Positions 26,301 to 35,391 of a DNA stretch of 64,000 bases are shown here, piece by piece. The notes beneath the pieces were generated by a model. That model saw only the letters and a program-made list of their open reading frames with translations, was not told the DNA's origin and searched no databases. The translations under genes and the position numbers were made by a program. Numbering within the stretch: the stretch's first letter is position 1; the number at the start of each line of letters is the position of its first letter. The stretch is from the NCBI RefSeq assembly GCF_040218225.1, contig NZ_JAVJQO010000008.1, positions 558,001 through 622,000 of the forward strand. Reading direction: 5' to 3'. The DNA is from Gracilimonas sp. Lineage in GTDB: Bacteria; Bacteroidota; Rhodothermia; Balneolales; Balneolaceae.

Positions 26301-29300
26301 CTTCGTACAGCCAAACTTGTTCGGCATCCATTTCTAATTCACCACCACCATCAGCACTATACGGTGAGTAAGGATAATCAGGATCAGAAGGTGTTACTGG
26401 TTGTCTGTATTCATAATAGTTAGCATTCAGGTCGGTACCCATCCTGATAACCAATTCAGCTCGCCCTCTCTCTTCTGGTCCATCTCCATAACCTTCACCA
26501 TGAACAAACATTCTCATGTTAGAGTAATTAAGAAGATTCAATCCTCCCGGATATATCCGCTTAACCATCTGGATTTGTCCTGAACCCAAATTATCGACAC
26601 CCAATACAATAGACTGTTCATTCGCAAGAGACTGAACCTGTACACCCCTGTTTATAGCTCGTATAGAGCCATCAGGCTGTCGGTAAGGAACGGGCTGCCG
26701 GCTTGCATTTTCTTCTATATTGATGGTAGCTACTCTGAAATCGCCGGTGAAATTTTGCCCTTCATCAATATTTTCAACTTTGCGCCACTGACTTCCAATA
26801 AATTCGAACGTAGCAAACCGCATGGTAAAAGGCTTTTCATATCCTGACATCCACATTCGAATGTGACTTATATTCTGAAAACCTTCGATATCGCCGACTT
26901 TACGTTTGAAATCAGAGAGTGGAATACGAACCAGATGCCAACGATCAGCTTGCCGGGAGGCATTTACCTTATCAACTATATATGTACCGTCGCTGCCATC
27001 TGTATCTATTGTTAATTCTGTCGCCGGATTTAAATTGACTTCATATTGATAATAATTGTTGTTGGTCTCAATGTTAGCCCGGCTTACAAGCCCCTCGGTA
27101 TCGGGACGTGGTGTAATGGCTCGTTTGTCGCCACCAGCTGCCGGGGTATTACCCTCATGATATCCCATTACTCTGTAAAAGCGTTCCTGAAGTGGCAAGT
27201 CCTGAACCTGGGATTCTCCGTAAAAAATGTAGTCATCATTGGATGGATCGGCCAGAATGGACTGAAATACATCGCTTTCCTCTCCATAGGCAATCCTCAT
27301 GGAATCTATAAATGGGCTAAATAATGCTGTTTCCACTTTTTGGTCATCAAACCCATTCCTGCTCGGAACTCCGTCAAAACCGACATCCTCAAGCTCTCTG
27401 TTATCATTCGAAAACTGACCTTGCGGAGCTGTTGGGTTAGCAGGCACGTAGGAACGTGGGTTTTCCTGGAAAGTATCCAGCTCAAGGTTTTCAAGATTAT
27501 TGGCCAGCCCATCCTCGGTATTTAAATCAAAGTTGGGAACAACATCTTCCGAAATAGTACCGATTTCGATATAGATTTTGCCATCATAACTTTGGATATC
27601 CTCAGCGGTTGGTTCTCTGCCATCCGGTAAAATAGGCTGTACCCAGAATTCAATAAATTCAATATTATTCTGTGTGAGATCTTCCTGCCCTGACGGAAGA
27701 GCCGCAGTCATCCCACCCCATTGATTTTCCGGCTCATTTTCGAGCTTATTTCTCAGGTCCCTGTTGTAGTTATAAGGTCCCCTCTGTGCTGGATTATAGT
27801 ATATATCCAGTGTATTAATAACTTCATCTTGCGCATTGTTGGTTTCCCTTCCAGGAAAAACTTCTTCTGTTGGCGTAGTCTCAGATTCCGGGGTACTACG
27901 AGCATTACCCAAAATGCTGGTTATATTTCTTGGGATGGTATACCAGGAAAACTGACTCCGTAAATCTGAACGAGCAATCTTTGACTCTAATGAGTTGTTC
28001 AATGGAGTTTCCGGATTATCAAAAAATGTTTGATCCGGAGCATAACCGGGAATAGCAGCAGGTGCAGCAGCTAAATTCCATCGGGTTGGACTTGTGAATG
28101 AAATACTGATTTCGGAGCCTTCAAAATCATCTATGAATGAAAGTCCATTTTCCTCATCCTTAAATAACTCTCCATTTTCAACAGCATCTCTAACCGCATT
28201 TGTTTGTGCCACATCAGGACGGAGCTGAGCAAATTCACCGCTTAAGCTTATGTTAGATTCTGCTTTGGTTTGAAGAAGGGGAATTTTGTCAATAAAGCGG
28301 GTGAGCCAGGGGGTTTCAAATTCAGCGTCCGCGTCCACCCCAAGTATGGTGTTATTAATAGACTCATTGCCAATCCTGATTTTATCAGAAAGTGGCTGCT
28401 CTTTTAATTTGAAGTAAGTTCCGCCGATGCTAATGTCTTCATTAACCTGATACTCTGCCCTAAGTCCTGTGAAATTCTTCTGTCCAATTACATTCAGCTG
28501 ATTGTTTTCATATTCAATACGAATATCCTGCCCTGATGCAAGATACTGCTCACTCAAAATCGTAATACTTCCAAATGAATAATCAACTTCATAGTCTACT
28601 CCTTCCGTAAGCTGAGCCCCATTAGCAAAGACTTTAACGGAACCCTCCACAAGACTAAAGCCAAGAGTAAAGTTTCCGGAAACACCACCTTTAGAAGTTC
28701 CCTCAATACGATAATAGGAATTCTTTGGGCTTTCATCAGCTGTGGTCTGTTTTTCATTATACAGTTCGGTGTATGAAAGTGCATTTATCAAAGAATCGGA
28801 TGCAGAAGTGGATTCCAATAGTTCTTTGACTCTATTGCCGAAAGGCTCCAGATATGGAAACATAATACTTCCACTTCGGGGATCCAGAACATACCCGGAA
28901 AAGTCAATAAGGTTGTCAGGTTGTGCAGCGCCCTGAGTATTCACCCTGTCTAAACCCAAAACCTGAAGTAGCGGATTATTAAGGTTCGGAAGGTTGGTGT
29001 CATCAACATTACCCTGTGTAAATTTAACCTCAAGTTCTAAACCGTCTGGAGTTAAATTTGATACCCCCAAAGAATAGAAGTTTCGCATGGTCAGTGGCCA
29101 TGACTTCAGATCCGGAGTTGGGTTATCCGTTCGCAAGAGCTTCAAATAAGTTAGCTCATTAGCATTTCTTGAAGAAATATCCCCAATTGAAGATGGTGCA
29201 CTCTCACCTGCAACCGGTTGCCTTATAAAAGAAACAGCTACATATGATCCTGAACTAAGTGCTCGGTTAAGGCTGATAAAACCTAATGCTTTGTCAATGG

Positions 29301-30609
29301 TATAATCAGCACCTTCCGTTAAAGGCCGGAAATATCCATTGTAAAAATCATTACCAGCTACCCCAAAATCTTCAGCTGATGCACTCAGGTTACTCCGGTT
29401 TTGGGAAAGAGCGCTTTCATCAATAATATCCGCTTCCTCAGAAGGCAATCCGTACGTACCATCACCCTGGTCGTTCACGCCCAAATCTACAAATGCAGCA
29501 GCCCGAATAGCTTCATCAGCCGTGGTGTTAATTTGAGGTTCAGAAATCCACACCCTTATATCAGAAATTTGATAAGCCTGCACCTTTTGCTGTGGATTTG
29601 ATACGTTGGATTCGAACTCTTGACGATTATAGAAATCTATAAAAAAGTGCCTGTTGTTCTGATATTCAACAGGCCGGATAGAAAAATTTGTCTCCTGCGA
29701 ACCACCCGTAATGGTTTGGGTATCACTCTCTCCTTTTTGCTGAGATACTACAGAAGTAAGACGTAAAGACCCTAACTCAGCTATCGATTTTATACCAAAA
29801 AGTGACGCGCCGCCACGAATAAGAGAGTTTCCCGTCTCCATCGACACGTTACCCATCTCAATACGCTTAATAATCTCATCCTCATAGCCCTCATAGACAA
29901 TACTAAGCCGGTTTTGAAAGTCGAAAGCACGCTCTGTATCCCAGTCGGTGGCAATGGTCAGTTTATCTCCAATCGTTCCCTGAATATTTAACTGCAGATT
30001 CTGGTTAAAGGTGGGATCTACCCTCCGCTGTAAATCAGGCTCAATAGTCGGGTTTTCAATATTCTGTATGGAAACCCCAACATTCATATTTGCCGAACCA
30101 TTAACGCGGAGGTTCACCTCCGGCTTTCCAAAGATAGTAGTAAATACCGAAGATTGACCGCCCGGTATTTGGAGACTGAAATCAAGTAACCCCTGTTGCT
30201 GCTGACTTTCCTTCTTACCCTCTTCTATCAGATCAAACCTTATCTGCTGCTCCTGTTGCTTTCTCTTATCTGCCGCATACTGCTCAAAATTAGAAATCTG
30301 AGGAATAGAAACATCCATTCCATCTATTCTATGAACCGTTCGATAGGTATCTACAGAATCCCAGGTAGTTTGATACTGTTCTTTGGGTAATTTGATGTAG
30401 TATAGTTTTCCGGGATTAACTACTCTCCTGTTGCTCACAGGACCTTTGGGTGGTTTGTAGATAAACTTCACCCCTTCAAGGGTACTATCAGCCTCGCTAA
30501 CTGTTTTTGTAGTATCGCTGGTATCTTGTGCAGATACACCAACCAACAGCAATCCATTCATTAAACACACGAATGGCAGGTAATAAACTAACTTAAAAAA
30601 AGAATGCAC
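23317..30609 (-). CDS. sprA: SprA, outer-membrane pore of the type IX secretion system
   Basis: A 2430-residue exported protein, close to the 2403 residues of Flavobacterium johnsoniae SprA (Sov in Porphyromonas). A signal peptide is at the N terminus and the mature chain starts with the family region VKFIYKPPKGPVSNRRVVNP. Long repetitive strands follow, with many phrases such as GDKLTIATDWDTERAFDFQN and AKAILAIFSLESIDITYNQN. The C-terminal end is an aromatic strand (NHEIRFNFKISI). SprA forms a 36-strand barrel through which folded proteins with a C-terminal sorting tail leave the cell. It ends two bases after lnt on the opposite strand. No other T9SS core gene is in the window. Confidence 0.95.
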   Translation of the reverse strand: MHSFFKLVYYLPFVCLMNGLLLVGVSAQDTSDTTKTVSEADSTLEGVKFIYKPPKGPVSNRRVVNPGKLYYIKLPKEQYQTTWDSVDTYRTVHRIDGMDVSIPQISNFEQYAADKRKQQEQQIRFDLIEEGKKESQQQQGLLDFSLQIPGGQSSVFTTIFGKPEVNLRVNGSANMNVGVSIQNIENPTIEPDLQRRVDPTFNQNLQLNIQGTIGDKLTIATDWDTERAFDFQNRLSIVYEGYEDEIIKRIEMGNVSMETGNSLIRGGASLFGIKSIAELGSLRLTSVVSQQKGESDTQTITGGSQETNFSIRPVEYQNNRHFFIDFYNRQEFESNVSNPQQKVQAYQISDIRVWISEPQINTTADEAIRAAAFVDLGVNDQGDGTYGLPSEEADIIDESALSQNRSNLSASAEDFGVAGNDFYNGYFRPLTEGADYTIDKALGFISLNRALSSGSYVAVSFIRQPVAGESAPSSIGDISSRNANELTYLKLLRTDNPTPDLKSWPLTMRNFYSLGVSNLTPDGLELEVKFTQGNVDDTNLPNLNNPLLQVLGLDRVNTQGAAQPDNLIDFSGYVLDPRSGSIMFPYLEPFGNRVKELLESTSASDSLINALSYTELYNEKQTTADESPKNSYYRIEGTSKGGVSGNFTLGFSLVEGSVKVFANGAQLTEGVDYEVDYSFGSITILSEQYLASGQDIRIEYENNQLNVIGQKNFTGLRAEYQVNEDISIGGTYFKLKEQPLSDKIRIGNESINNTILGVDADAEFETPWLTRFIDKIPLLQTKAESNISLSGEFAQLRPDVAQTNAVRDAVENGELFKDEENGLSFIDDFEGSEISISFTSPTRWNLAAAPAAIPGYAPDQTFFDNPETPLNNSLESKIARSDLRSQFSWYTIPRNITSILGNARSTPESETTPTEEVFPGRETNNAQDEVINTLDIYYNPAQRGPYNYNRDLRNKLENEPENQWGGMTAALPSGQEDLTQNNIEFIEFWVQPILPDGREPTAEDIQSYDGKIYIEIGTISEDVVPNFDLNTEDGLANNLENLELDTFQENPRSYVPANPTAPQGQFSNDNRELEDVGFDGVPSRNGFDDQKVETALFSPFIDSMRIAYGEESDVFQSILADPSNDDYIFYGESQVQDLPLQERFYRVMGYHEGNTPAAGGDKRAITPRPDTEGLVSRANIETNNNYYQYEVNLNPATELTIDTDGSDGTYIVDKVNASRQADRWHLVRIPLSDFKRKVGDIEGFQNISHIRMWMSGYEKPFTMRFATFEFIGSQWRKVENIDEGQNFTGDFRVATINIEENASRQPVPYRQPDGSIRAINRGVQVQSLANEQSIVLGVDNLGSGQIQMVKRIYPGGLNLLNYSNMRMFVHGEGYGDGPEERGRAELVIRMGTDLNANYYEYRQPVTPSDPDYPYSPYSADGGGELEMDAEQVWLYEENSMNIVLAAFNELKQLRDQQGVSDPTQKFERELSPEEDDAVEGAVVAIKGNPSLGRISEIGMGIRNPFDPDDVNSPGSDILNAEFWLNELRVSGFDNEKGWKANANASFKFADFATFNTNFTRTTTGFGGLESRLGNRSVADEIGYDLSSTVNLHKLIPDRYGWNFPVTVSSRKNISTPKYLPNQGDIRLDDFINATNSNEQLTESEKETIINERINEVETVRDNFSVNVSNISKQNSKSKLAQYTIDKTRLNYVYNEGSAKNPEIQFQDDWNYNAGIQYSLSFNNVKLWQPFGFTEDVPVVGALSRIRLGYMPSSINASANLNRSYTEKRRRPEFDDEGVEEIQPLQQSHTFNERSGFGFNYNFTPSIPISFRTTTNYDLSSAGRENVNKTGLAADSNSYQLTPTFEVLNNLLTDSLSARRSNYDETYTASWRPKLNNIEALKWLTYSASYAGGFGWTNSPSGSGLGAGVSNRFRLDHTFKFGVGSLIDKIGFFNRLEEADEKETSDRKKAKNSNSENAEPASPDLLKDLQYLGRKAILAIFSLESIDITYNQNKTSNQAGYSGDSQIFHALASEADGNFSPPFGYRLGIDEELPRSQLIQQSPSGNSINLPKNNTYSDKITMGTKLNLFKNFTVDLNWSTNWDERQTNTITLTPAGDFSSTISSSGNISSSVWAFGGGYRDLYERQLKTAFADANREDGIISDDVENGGNGDGRIVLNRNTLEEDFRKAYLGGGTGAVGEKGYTPIPKPNWRVTWSGVQSFIPIIGDNMRAATLTHGYTGTYRLGWSLNTLTGIQDPQGLGDFSVIDRKELYEPNSINVEQRFSPLIQLNVTWQSDLRTQISFDRSKTSSLALSSRSVTERTSQGLSTSINYTFKNVTIPLFPKIKNNITLTINGGYADDTESKYTLSSDIDEVLSDVDFVPDVSQYDYTDPFVTGQNRINGSVVIGYRFSQTVTSNFEYTYTKVNPKSSAYFPRTNHEIRFNFKISIQSR

Positions 30610-30836
30610 CGGCTTTATTTACTGACTCGGTTATTACTTATAATCTGTAGCGTTGGGCGATAGGCTGATCTGTTTTTATTCTAAATTAGTTTGTAGATGA
30701 ATGGGTGCGGTCGATAATACTATATATTTGAATATGTTGAAAGTATAATACAACAATCTATCCTTTAATTTATAAGCTGAAAATGTCTATTATTTACGTC
30801 TGTAAAAATTAAAAAGTACTTGAGCAACAGCAAGCT
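30610..30836. promoter_or_regulatory. Divergent intergenic region between sprA and the LptF/G genes
   Basis: This AT-rich stretch of 227 bases must hold the promoters for sprA (minus) and the LptF/LptG pair (plus). I see no clear terminator, repeat or convincing promoter boxes. Confidence 0.4.
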
Positions 30837-32264
30837 TTGAATAAATTTATCAACAAACTTCAGATAGACCTGCTTAAAAGGCACTTAAGTCCTTTTTTGT
30901 TCTGTTTTTTTACGCTGATGTTTTTGCTATTGATGCAGTTTTTAATTCTCCACATCGATAAGCTGATCGGCAAAGACATACCGGTACTTATTATTATCGA
31001 ACTTATAGTTACCAATTTAGCCTATATGGTGGTTTTAGCAGCTCCAATGGCTGTTCTTGTGGCTACGCTGATGGCTTTTGGCAAATTCTCGGAACTAAAT
31101 GAACTTACAGCACTGCGGGCATCCGGAATTAACCCACTGAAAATTATTCGTCCGGTATTGATTGCTTCTATCGTTCTTTTTGTTGGTTTAGCATGGTTTT
31201 CAAATAACATATTACCGGAAGCCAATCAAAAGGCACGATCGCTTTTTATAGATATCCGCCTCAAAAAGCCCGGATTCGATCTCAAACCCAATACCTTTTA
31301 TGATGGGATTGAGGGCTATACCTTTTTGGTTGAACGCATTGACAGTGAAACAGACAGTCTTTACGAAATCACTCTTTTTCAGAAGCCTGAAAACAACCGT
31401 GATCGCGCTTACATCGTAGCAGATAAAGGCCTGCTGGTTAGTAAAGGGGAGCAAGCTCTTACCCTTCACCTGATTAATGGTACCAGCTTAAAATTTCTTG
31501 CTGGAGACCGAAGAAATAAAACCATGATCGAGAGAAATAATTTCAAAAAACACATCATGACATTAGACCTCTCTGACATGTCTTTTATGCGTTCTGACCC
31601 TGAAAACCGAAACAGAAGTGATCGCACTATGGGCTCCAGAGCCATGATTGCCGTTGTTGATTCCCTGTTTGCTGAAATACAAGACCAGCGAGATTTTATG
31701 AGCAAAAATACCATGATTTATCCCGCTGATGAATACAATGGTGGAGAATCTTTTTTCAATCCCAGAAAAGTTTTACCCGATACCCTGGAAAATATTAGCT
31801 GGATTGAAAGCCCTTATCTGGTCACAAATACATTCGAAAAGGCGGAGATACAGCGTTCATTTGTTTGGGAATCAATCCGGCAAATGAAAGAATACCGCAC
31901 CAAACTTGAATCAGTCCAGGCTAATATTGAATGGAGGCAAAAGCGAATAGCACGCTACCTTGTCGAAATCCATAAAAAACTTTCCATCCCCTTTGCCTGT
32001 GTAGTATTCATTCTTTTTGGAGCCCCGATCGGCATCATGACAAAAAGAGGAAATTTTGGTTTTGCTGCGCTTATAAGCACGGCTGTTTTAACGTTTTATT
32101 GGGTTTCGCTTATTCAGGGCGAAAAATTAGCTGACCGACTTTTTATAACGCCACTTATTGGTATGTGGACCTTTAACGTCTTGCTTTCTCTTGCTGGCAT
32201 TTATCTGATTATACATCTGACAACTGATATTCGAATTACCAAACTTTTCAAAAACCGTGATTAA
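30837..32264 (+). CDS. lptF: LptF/LptG family lipopolysaccharide-export permease
   Basis: A 475-residue YjgP/YjgQ-family permease. Three N-terminal membrane helices (about 15-120) contain LMAFGKFSELNELTALRASG, the family cytoplasmic motif that contacts the LptB ATPase. A large periplasmic beta-jellyroll follows, then three C-terminal helices (about 375-470). The periplasmic domain has an extra stretch around residues 250-380. The start is TTG. It overlaps the next gene by eight bases, so the pair forms an LptF-LptG unit. Which of the two is F and which G is assigned by order only. Confidence 0.88.
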   Translation: MNKFINKLQIDLLKRHLSPFLFCFFTLMFLLLMQFLILHIDKLIGKDIPVLIIIELIVTNLAYMVVLAAPMAVLVATLMAFGKFSELNELTALRASGINPLKIIRPVLIASIVLFVGLAWFSNNILPEANQKARSLFIDIRLKKPGFDLKPNTFYDGIEGYTFLVERIDSETDSLYEITLFQKPENNRDRAYIVADKGLLVSKGEQALTLHLINGTSLKFLAGDRRNKTMIERNNFKKHIMTLDLSDMSFMRSDPENRNRSDRTMGSRAMIAVVDSLFAEIQDQRDFMSKNTMIYPADEYNGGESFFNPRKVLPDTLENISWIESPYLVTNTFEKAEIQRSFVWESIRQMKEYRTKLESVQANIEWRQKRIARYLVEIHKKLSIPFACVVFILFGAPIGIMTKRGNFGFAALISTAVLTFYWVSLIQGEKLADRLFITPLIGMWTFNVLLSLAGIYLIIHLTTDIRITKLFKNRD

Positions 32265-33339
32265 ACATTTTGATAAGTACATTTTTCTGCGCCTGGTAAC
32301 CATCACAGCTTTTGTTCTCCTGATGTTGATCTTCATTTTTATCATGATTGATTTCTCCGAGAATAGTGATGATTTCGCTGATCAGGGAGCACAGATGGCC
32401 GAGATATTCAGGAATTATTATTTGAATTATGTTCCTGAAATGACCCGATTGGTTCTGCCTGTCGCTGTTTTCGTGGCTTGTTTATTTCTTACAGGTCAAC
32501 TTTCAGATCGCCTGGAAATTACGGCACTCAAAGCTGCAGGTGTAAGCCTATATCGACTCATTGTCCCCTACATTGTTTTCGCTGCATTTTGTTCAGCAGG
32601 TATCAGTCTTCTGGATGCTTATATCATACCCAAATCAAACGCCCAGAGAATTGCATTCGAGGAACAATACCTGCAAAGCAAATCAGAAAATATTGACCGA
32701 AGCGACATTTACAGGCAGCCCTCTGCTGACACTAAATTACAGGTGAATTATTTTGACAAAAACCAGCAAATCGCTTATCGGATCCGGCTTATTCAGTTCC
32801 AGGATCAACAGATACTCAAAAGTACTACAGCAAACCGAATGGAATGGGTGGATTCCACACAAAACTGGAGACTTGAAAATGTAACTGAAAGGATATTTAC
32901 AGACAATGGATACGAGGAACAAGATTACCTTACAAAAGACACCTTGCTGAATGTGTTTCCCCGCGATTTGGCCCGTACCACTTCTGACATCTATCAGCTT
33001 ACATATGCAGAAGCCCGCGATTACATTGCTTCCATTGAGAGAAGTGGAGCCGGAGGGATTGAAATACCGCAAGTGCAGTTCTATGGAAGATTGGCTTATC
33101 CATTTTCTATTATTGTAGTCATTATAGTGGGATTCGCTTTCGCCAGTGTCCGCCGAAGAGGTGGCAAAGGAGTTTACCTGGCGGCAGGATTAACCATTAG
33201 TTTTCTATATCTGGCCTTCATGAAGATCATTGAGCCATTTGGGTATTACGGCACCCTTTCTCCGGAATTAGCTGCTACCCTGCCCCACATTTTCTTCTTT
33301 CTTGTAGGGATAGGCTTATTGATTGAGGCTAAAAAATAA
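32257..33339 (+). CDS. lptG: LptF/LptG family lipopolysaccharide-export permease
   Basis: A 360-residue permease of the same family. The N-terminal helices, the motif LEITALKAAGVSLYRLIVPY (about 86-105), a periplasmic domain, and C-terminal helices from about 270 are all present. Normal length for the family. The start is GTG inside the end of the first gene. With LptB, C and A it would move lipopolysaccharide from the inner membrane; those partners are not in the window. A hairpin-rich intergenic block follows it. Confidence 0.88.
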   Translation: MIKHFDKYIFLRLVTITAFVLLMLIFIFIMIDFSENSDDFADQGAQMAEIFRNYYLNYVPEMTRLVLPVAVFVACLFLTGQLSDRLEITALKAAGVSLYRLIVPYIVFAAFCSAGISLLDAYIIPKSNAQRIAFEEQYLQSKSENIDRSDIYRQPSADTKLQVNYFDKNQQIAYRIRLIQFQDQQILKSTTANRMEWVDSTQNWRLENVTERIFTDNGYEEQDYLTKDTLLNVFPRDLARTTSDIYQLTYAEARDYIASIERSGAGGIEIPQVQFYGRLAYPFSIIVVIIVGFAFASVRRRGGKGVYLAAGLTISFLYLAFMKIIEPFGYYGTLSPELAATLPHIFFFLVGIGLLIEAKK

Positions 33340-33449
33340 AAGCCCGTTTCGCTCCGAGTCGGAGCGTCAGAGCGAGTTAAATAGAATACTTCAACATTGA
33401 ATGTTGAGTGTTCCTTACCTGACTGACGGCAGGGGCAGGTTCGAAGTTC
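33340..33449. repeat. Hairpin-rich intergenic mosaic
   Basis: Three short inverted repeats follow one another: GCTCCGA/TCGGAGC at about 33350, CAACATT/AATGTTG at about 33391, and a CCTG...CAGG pair around 33418-33440. None has a run of T, so these are not ordinary terminators. The blocks look like pieces of dispersed repeat elements. No gene fits here. Confidence 0.55.
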
Positions 33450-33767
33450 TTAAGCTTCCGGTTGCGGACCTCTATACATGTGCATATCCACTTTTTCGTT
33501 TGAACTGATAGCACCATGTTCTTTCTCGTAGCGGGCTACATTGTCATTCAGGGCATTGGCTAACCTTTTTGCATGATCCGGTGTCAGAATCATTCTTTTA
33601 ACCACTTTTGCTTTAGGAACTCCTGGCATCACCGCAATAAAATCCAGAATAAATTCAGATGGAGAATGCGTGATCATCACAAGATTTGAATAGGTACCCG
33701 TTGCCTCCTCTTCTTTTAGTTCAATCTCCATTTTTCCGGGATTCATCGTCTGATCTTTCTTAGCCAT
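33450..33767 (-). CDS. DUF3467 family protein
   Basis: A 105-residue protein with the DUF3467 pattern: a strand with TYSNLVMITHSPSEFILDF, then MPGVPKAKVVKRMILTPDHA and the helix KRLANALNDNVARYE. No signal peptide or membrane segment. The role of the family is unknown. Its 3' end is adjacent to the hairpin-rich block. Confidence 0.85.
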   Translation of the reverse strand: MAKKDQTMNPGKMEIELKEEEATGTYSNLVMITHSPSEFILDFIAVMPGVPKAKVVKRMILTPDHAKRLANALNDNVARYEKEHGAISSNEKVDMHMYRGPQPEA

Positions 33768-33810
33768 AAAATCGTTTTCTTAAGTATTGATTAAACTTAG
33801 ATACAAATAA

Positions 33811-34803
33811 TTATTCTTCGTCCTTGAGGAAACCCTGCTCTTTCATCCATTCGTCATTATACACCTTACCGATGTAGCGGGTACCACTGTCTGGCATTAT
33901 AATAACCATTATGTCATCCTTTCCTAAAGGATTCTCTTCAATGTAGTCCAATGCTCCTTTTACGGCTGCGCCACACGACCAGCCAATCAACAGTCCTTCT
34001 TCCTGAGCAAGTCTTCTCGTAACCAGTGCCGAATCCTTGTCATTAACCTGAATCACTTCATCAATATAATCGAAGTCTATGGTTCCTGGAATGATATCTT
34101 CGCCAATTCCTTCCGTCATATAGGGCTTGATCTCATCCTTATCGAATTCACCGGTTTCGAAGTATTTTTTATACACCGACCCAACGCTGTCAATTCCAAT
34201 GACTTTAATATCAGGATTCTGTTCTTTCAGATATTTTCCAGCCCCGGAAATAGTACCACCGGTACCCATACCAGCTACATAATGCGTAACCTTTCCTTCA
34301 GTTTGCTCCCAAATTTCAGGGCCAGTGGTTTCGTAATGAGCGGCAAAGTTGCTCTTGTTATCGTACTGATTGGGATAATATGAATTCTCAATTTCCTCGC
34401 TTAATCTTTTAGCGACCGAATAATAACTATCGGGATGATCAGCTTCTACATTTGTTGGACACACGATCACCTCTGCCCCTAATGCCCTCAGTAAATCTAC
34501 TTTCGATTTACTCTGCTTATCTGTTGTTGTGAAAATACATTTGTAGCCACGGGTTACAGCTACAAGTGCCAGACCCATTCCGGTATTTCCGGATGTACCT
34601 TCAATGATGGTACCACCAGGTTTTAACAACCCCTTTTTCTCGGCATCGTCAATCATTTTAATTGCAATACGGTCTTTAATACTGTGGCCGGGATTAAAAT
34701 ATTCTACTTTAGCTAAAAGTGTGCCTTCGGAATTACCATTTACATGATTCAGTTTGATGAGCGGTGTATTTCCTACCGCTTCCAGAATGGAATTGTGATA
34801 CAT
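33811..34803 (-). CDS. Cystathionine beta-synthase / cysteine synthase family, PLP-dependent
   Basis: A 330-residue fold-type II PLP enzyme. The PLP lysine is in the motif NPGHSIKDRIA near residue 43; the phosphate-binding and substrate loop EGTSGNTGMGLALVA is near residue 69. The GMGTGGTISGAGKYL segment and the final DSGTRYIGKVYNDEWM are shared with cystathionine beta-synthases, while the regulatory CBS tandem domain is absent. It therefore makes either cysteine from O-acetylserine or cystathionine from serine and homocysteine; the end motif favours the latter. Monocistronic. Confidence 0.88.
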   Translation of the reverse strand: MYHNSILEAVGNTPLIKLNHVNGNSEGTLLAKVEYFNPGHSIKDRIAIKMIDDAEKKGLLKPGGTIIEGTSGNTGMGLALVAVTRGYKCIFTTTDKQSKSKVDLLRALGAEVIVCPTNVEADHPDSYYSVAKRLSEEIENSYYPNQYDNKSNFAAHYETTGPEIWEQTEGKVTHYVAGMGTGGTISGAGKYLKEQNPDIKVIGIDSVGSVYKKYFETGEFDKDEIKPYMTEGIGEDIIPGTIDFDYIDEVIQVNDKDSALVTRRLAQEEGLLIGWSCGAAVKGALDYIEENPLGKDDIMVIIMPDSGTRYIGKVYNDEWMKEQGFLKDEE

Positions 34804-34984
34804 AAATTCTTTCGTATTGATGTTTCTTATCTAATTCCCAAAACTAAGAAATAATTCACCGAGAGGCTGAGATATATTGAAAGAAAGTTTATCCGCACTT
34901 AAAGGAATACTCCAAATATTCAATTTTAATCTAACCTCATTAACGCTTATTTTCTTGCAGAATTAATTAAACTCATCTCAATTC

Positions 34985-35260
34985 ATGTTTATACATCAGC
35001 AAAAACCCAAAGACTTTGACTGCGGCTACAATTTAGACTTAATGATTGCGGCTCTTCCCCGAATCGAAGACACCGAAGAGCGCGTATCTTATGCCAAGCG
35101 CGTAGTGGGTCTCATCAAACAGAGCCACCCTACCTGGGTTGATGATAATGGTAAAAGTGAAGCTGCATGGAATCATTTCTTTAAGCTTGCCGAGTACGAA
35201 CCTACTGAGCATGGAATCTATAATCCCTACGCTACTGGTGAAGACGACGACGCTCAGTAA
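34985..35260 (+). CDS. Small conserved protein, possibly DUF4290
   Basis: A 91-residue cytoplasmic protein with the pattern CGYNLDLMIAALPRIEDTEE followed by RVSYAKRVVGLI, which resembles the Bacteroidota family DUF4290, but it is about half the usual length and ends in an acidic tail. It may be a short member or a truncated copy. No function is known. It lies about 130 bases before menF and is probably a separate transcript. Confidence 0.6.
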   Translation: MFIHQQKPKDFDCGYNLDLMIAALPRIEDTEERVSYAKRVVGLIKQSHPTWVDDNGKSEAAWNHFFKLAEYEPTEHGIYNPYATGEDDDAQ

Positions 35261-35391
35261 TAGTTAGTCGCACCATTTCCTTAAGTATTCTGCACTGTTT
35301 CTGACTTCTGCAGAGGATCTCTTATCCATTCAAAAATTAGGAACTAAAATTAGTTTAACATTGCTGTAATAATCCGTACTTTCAATTTAGA

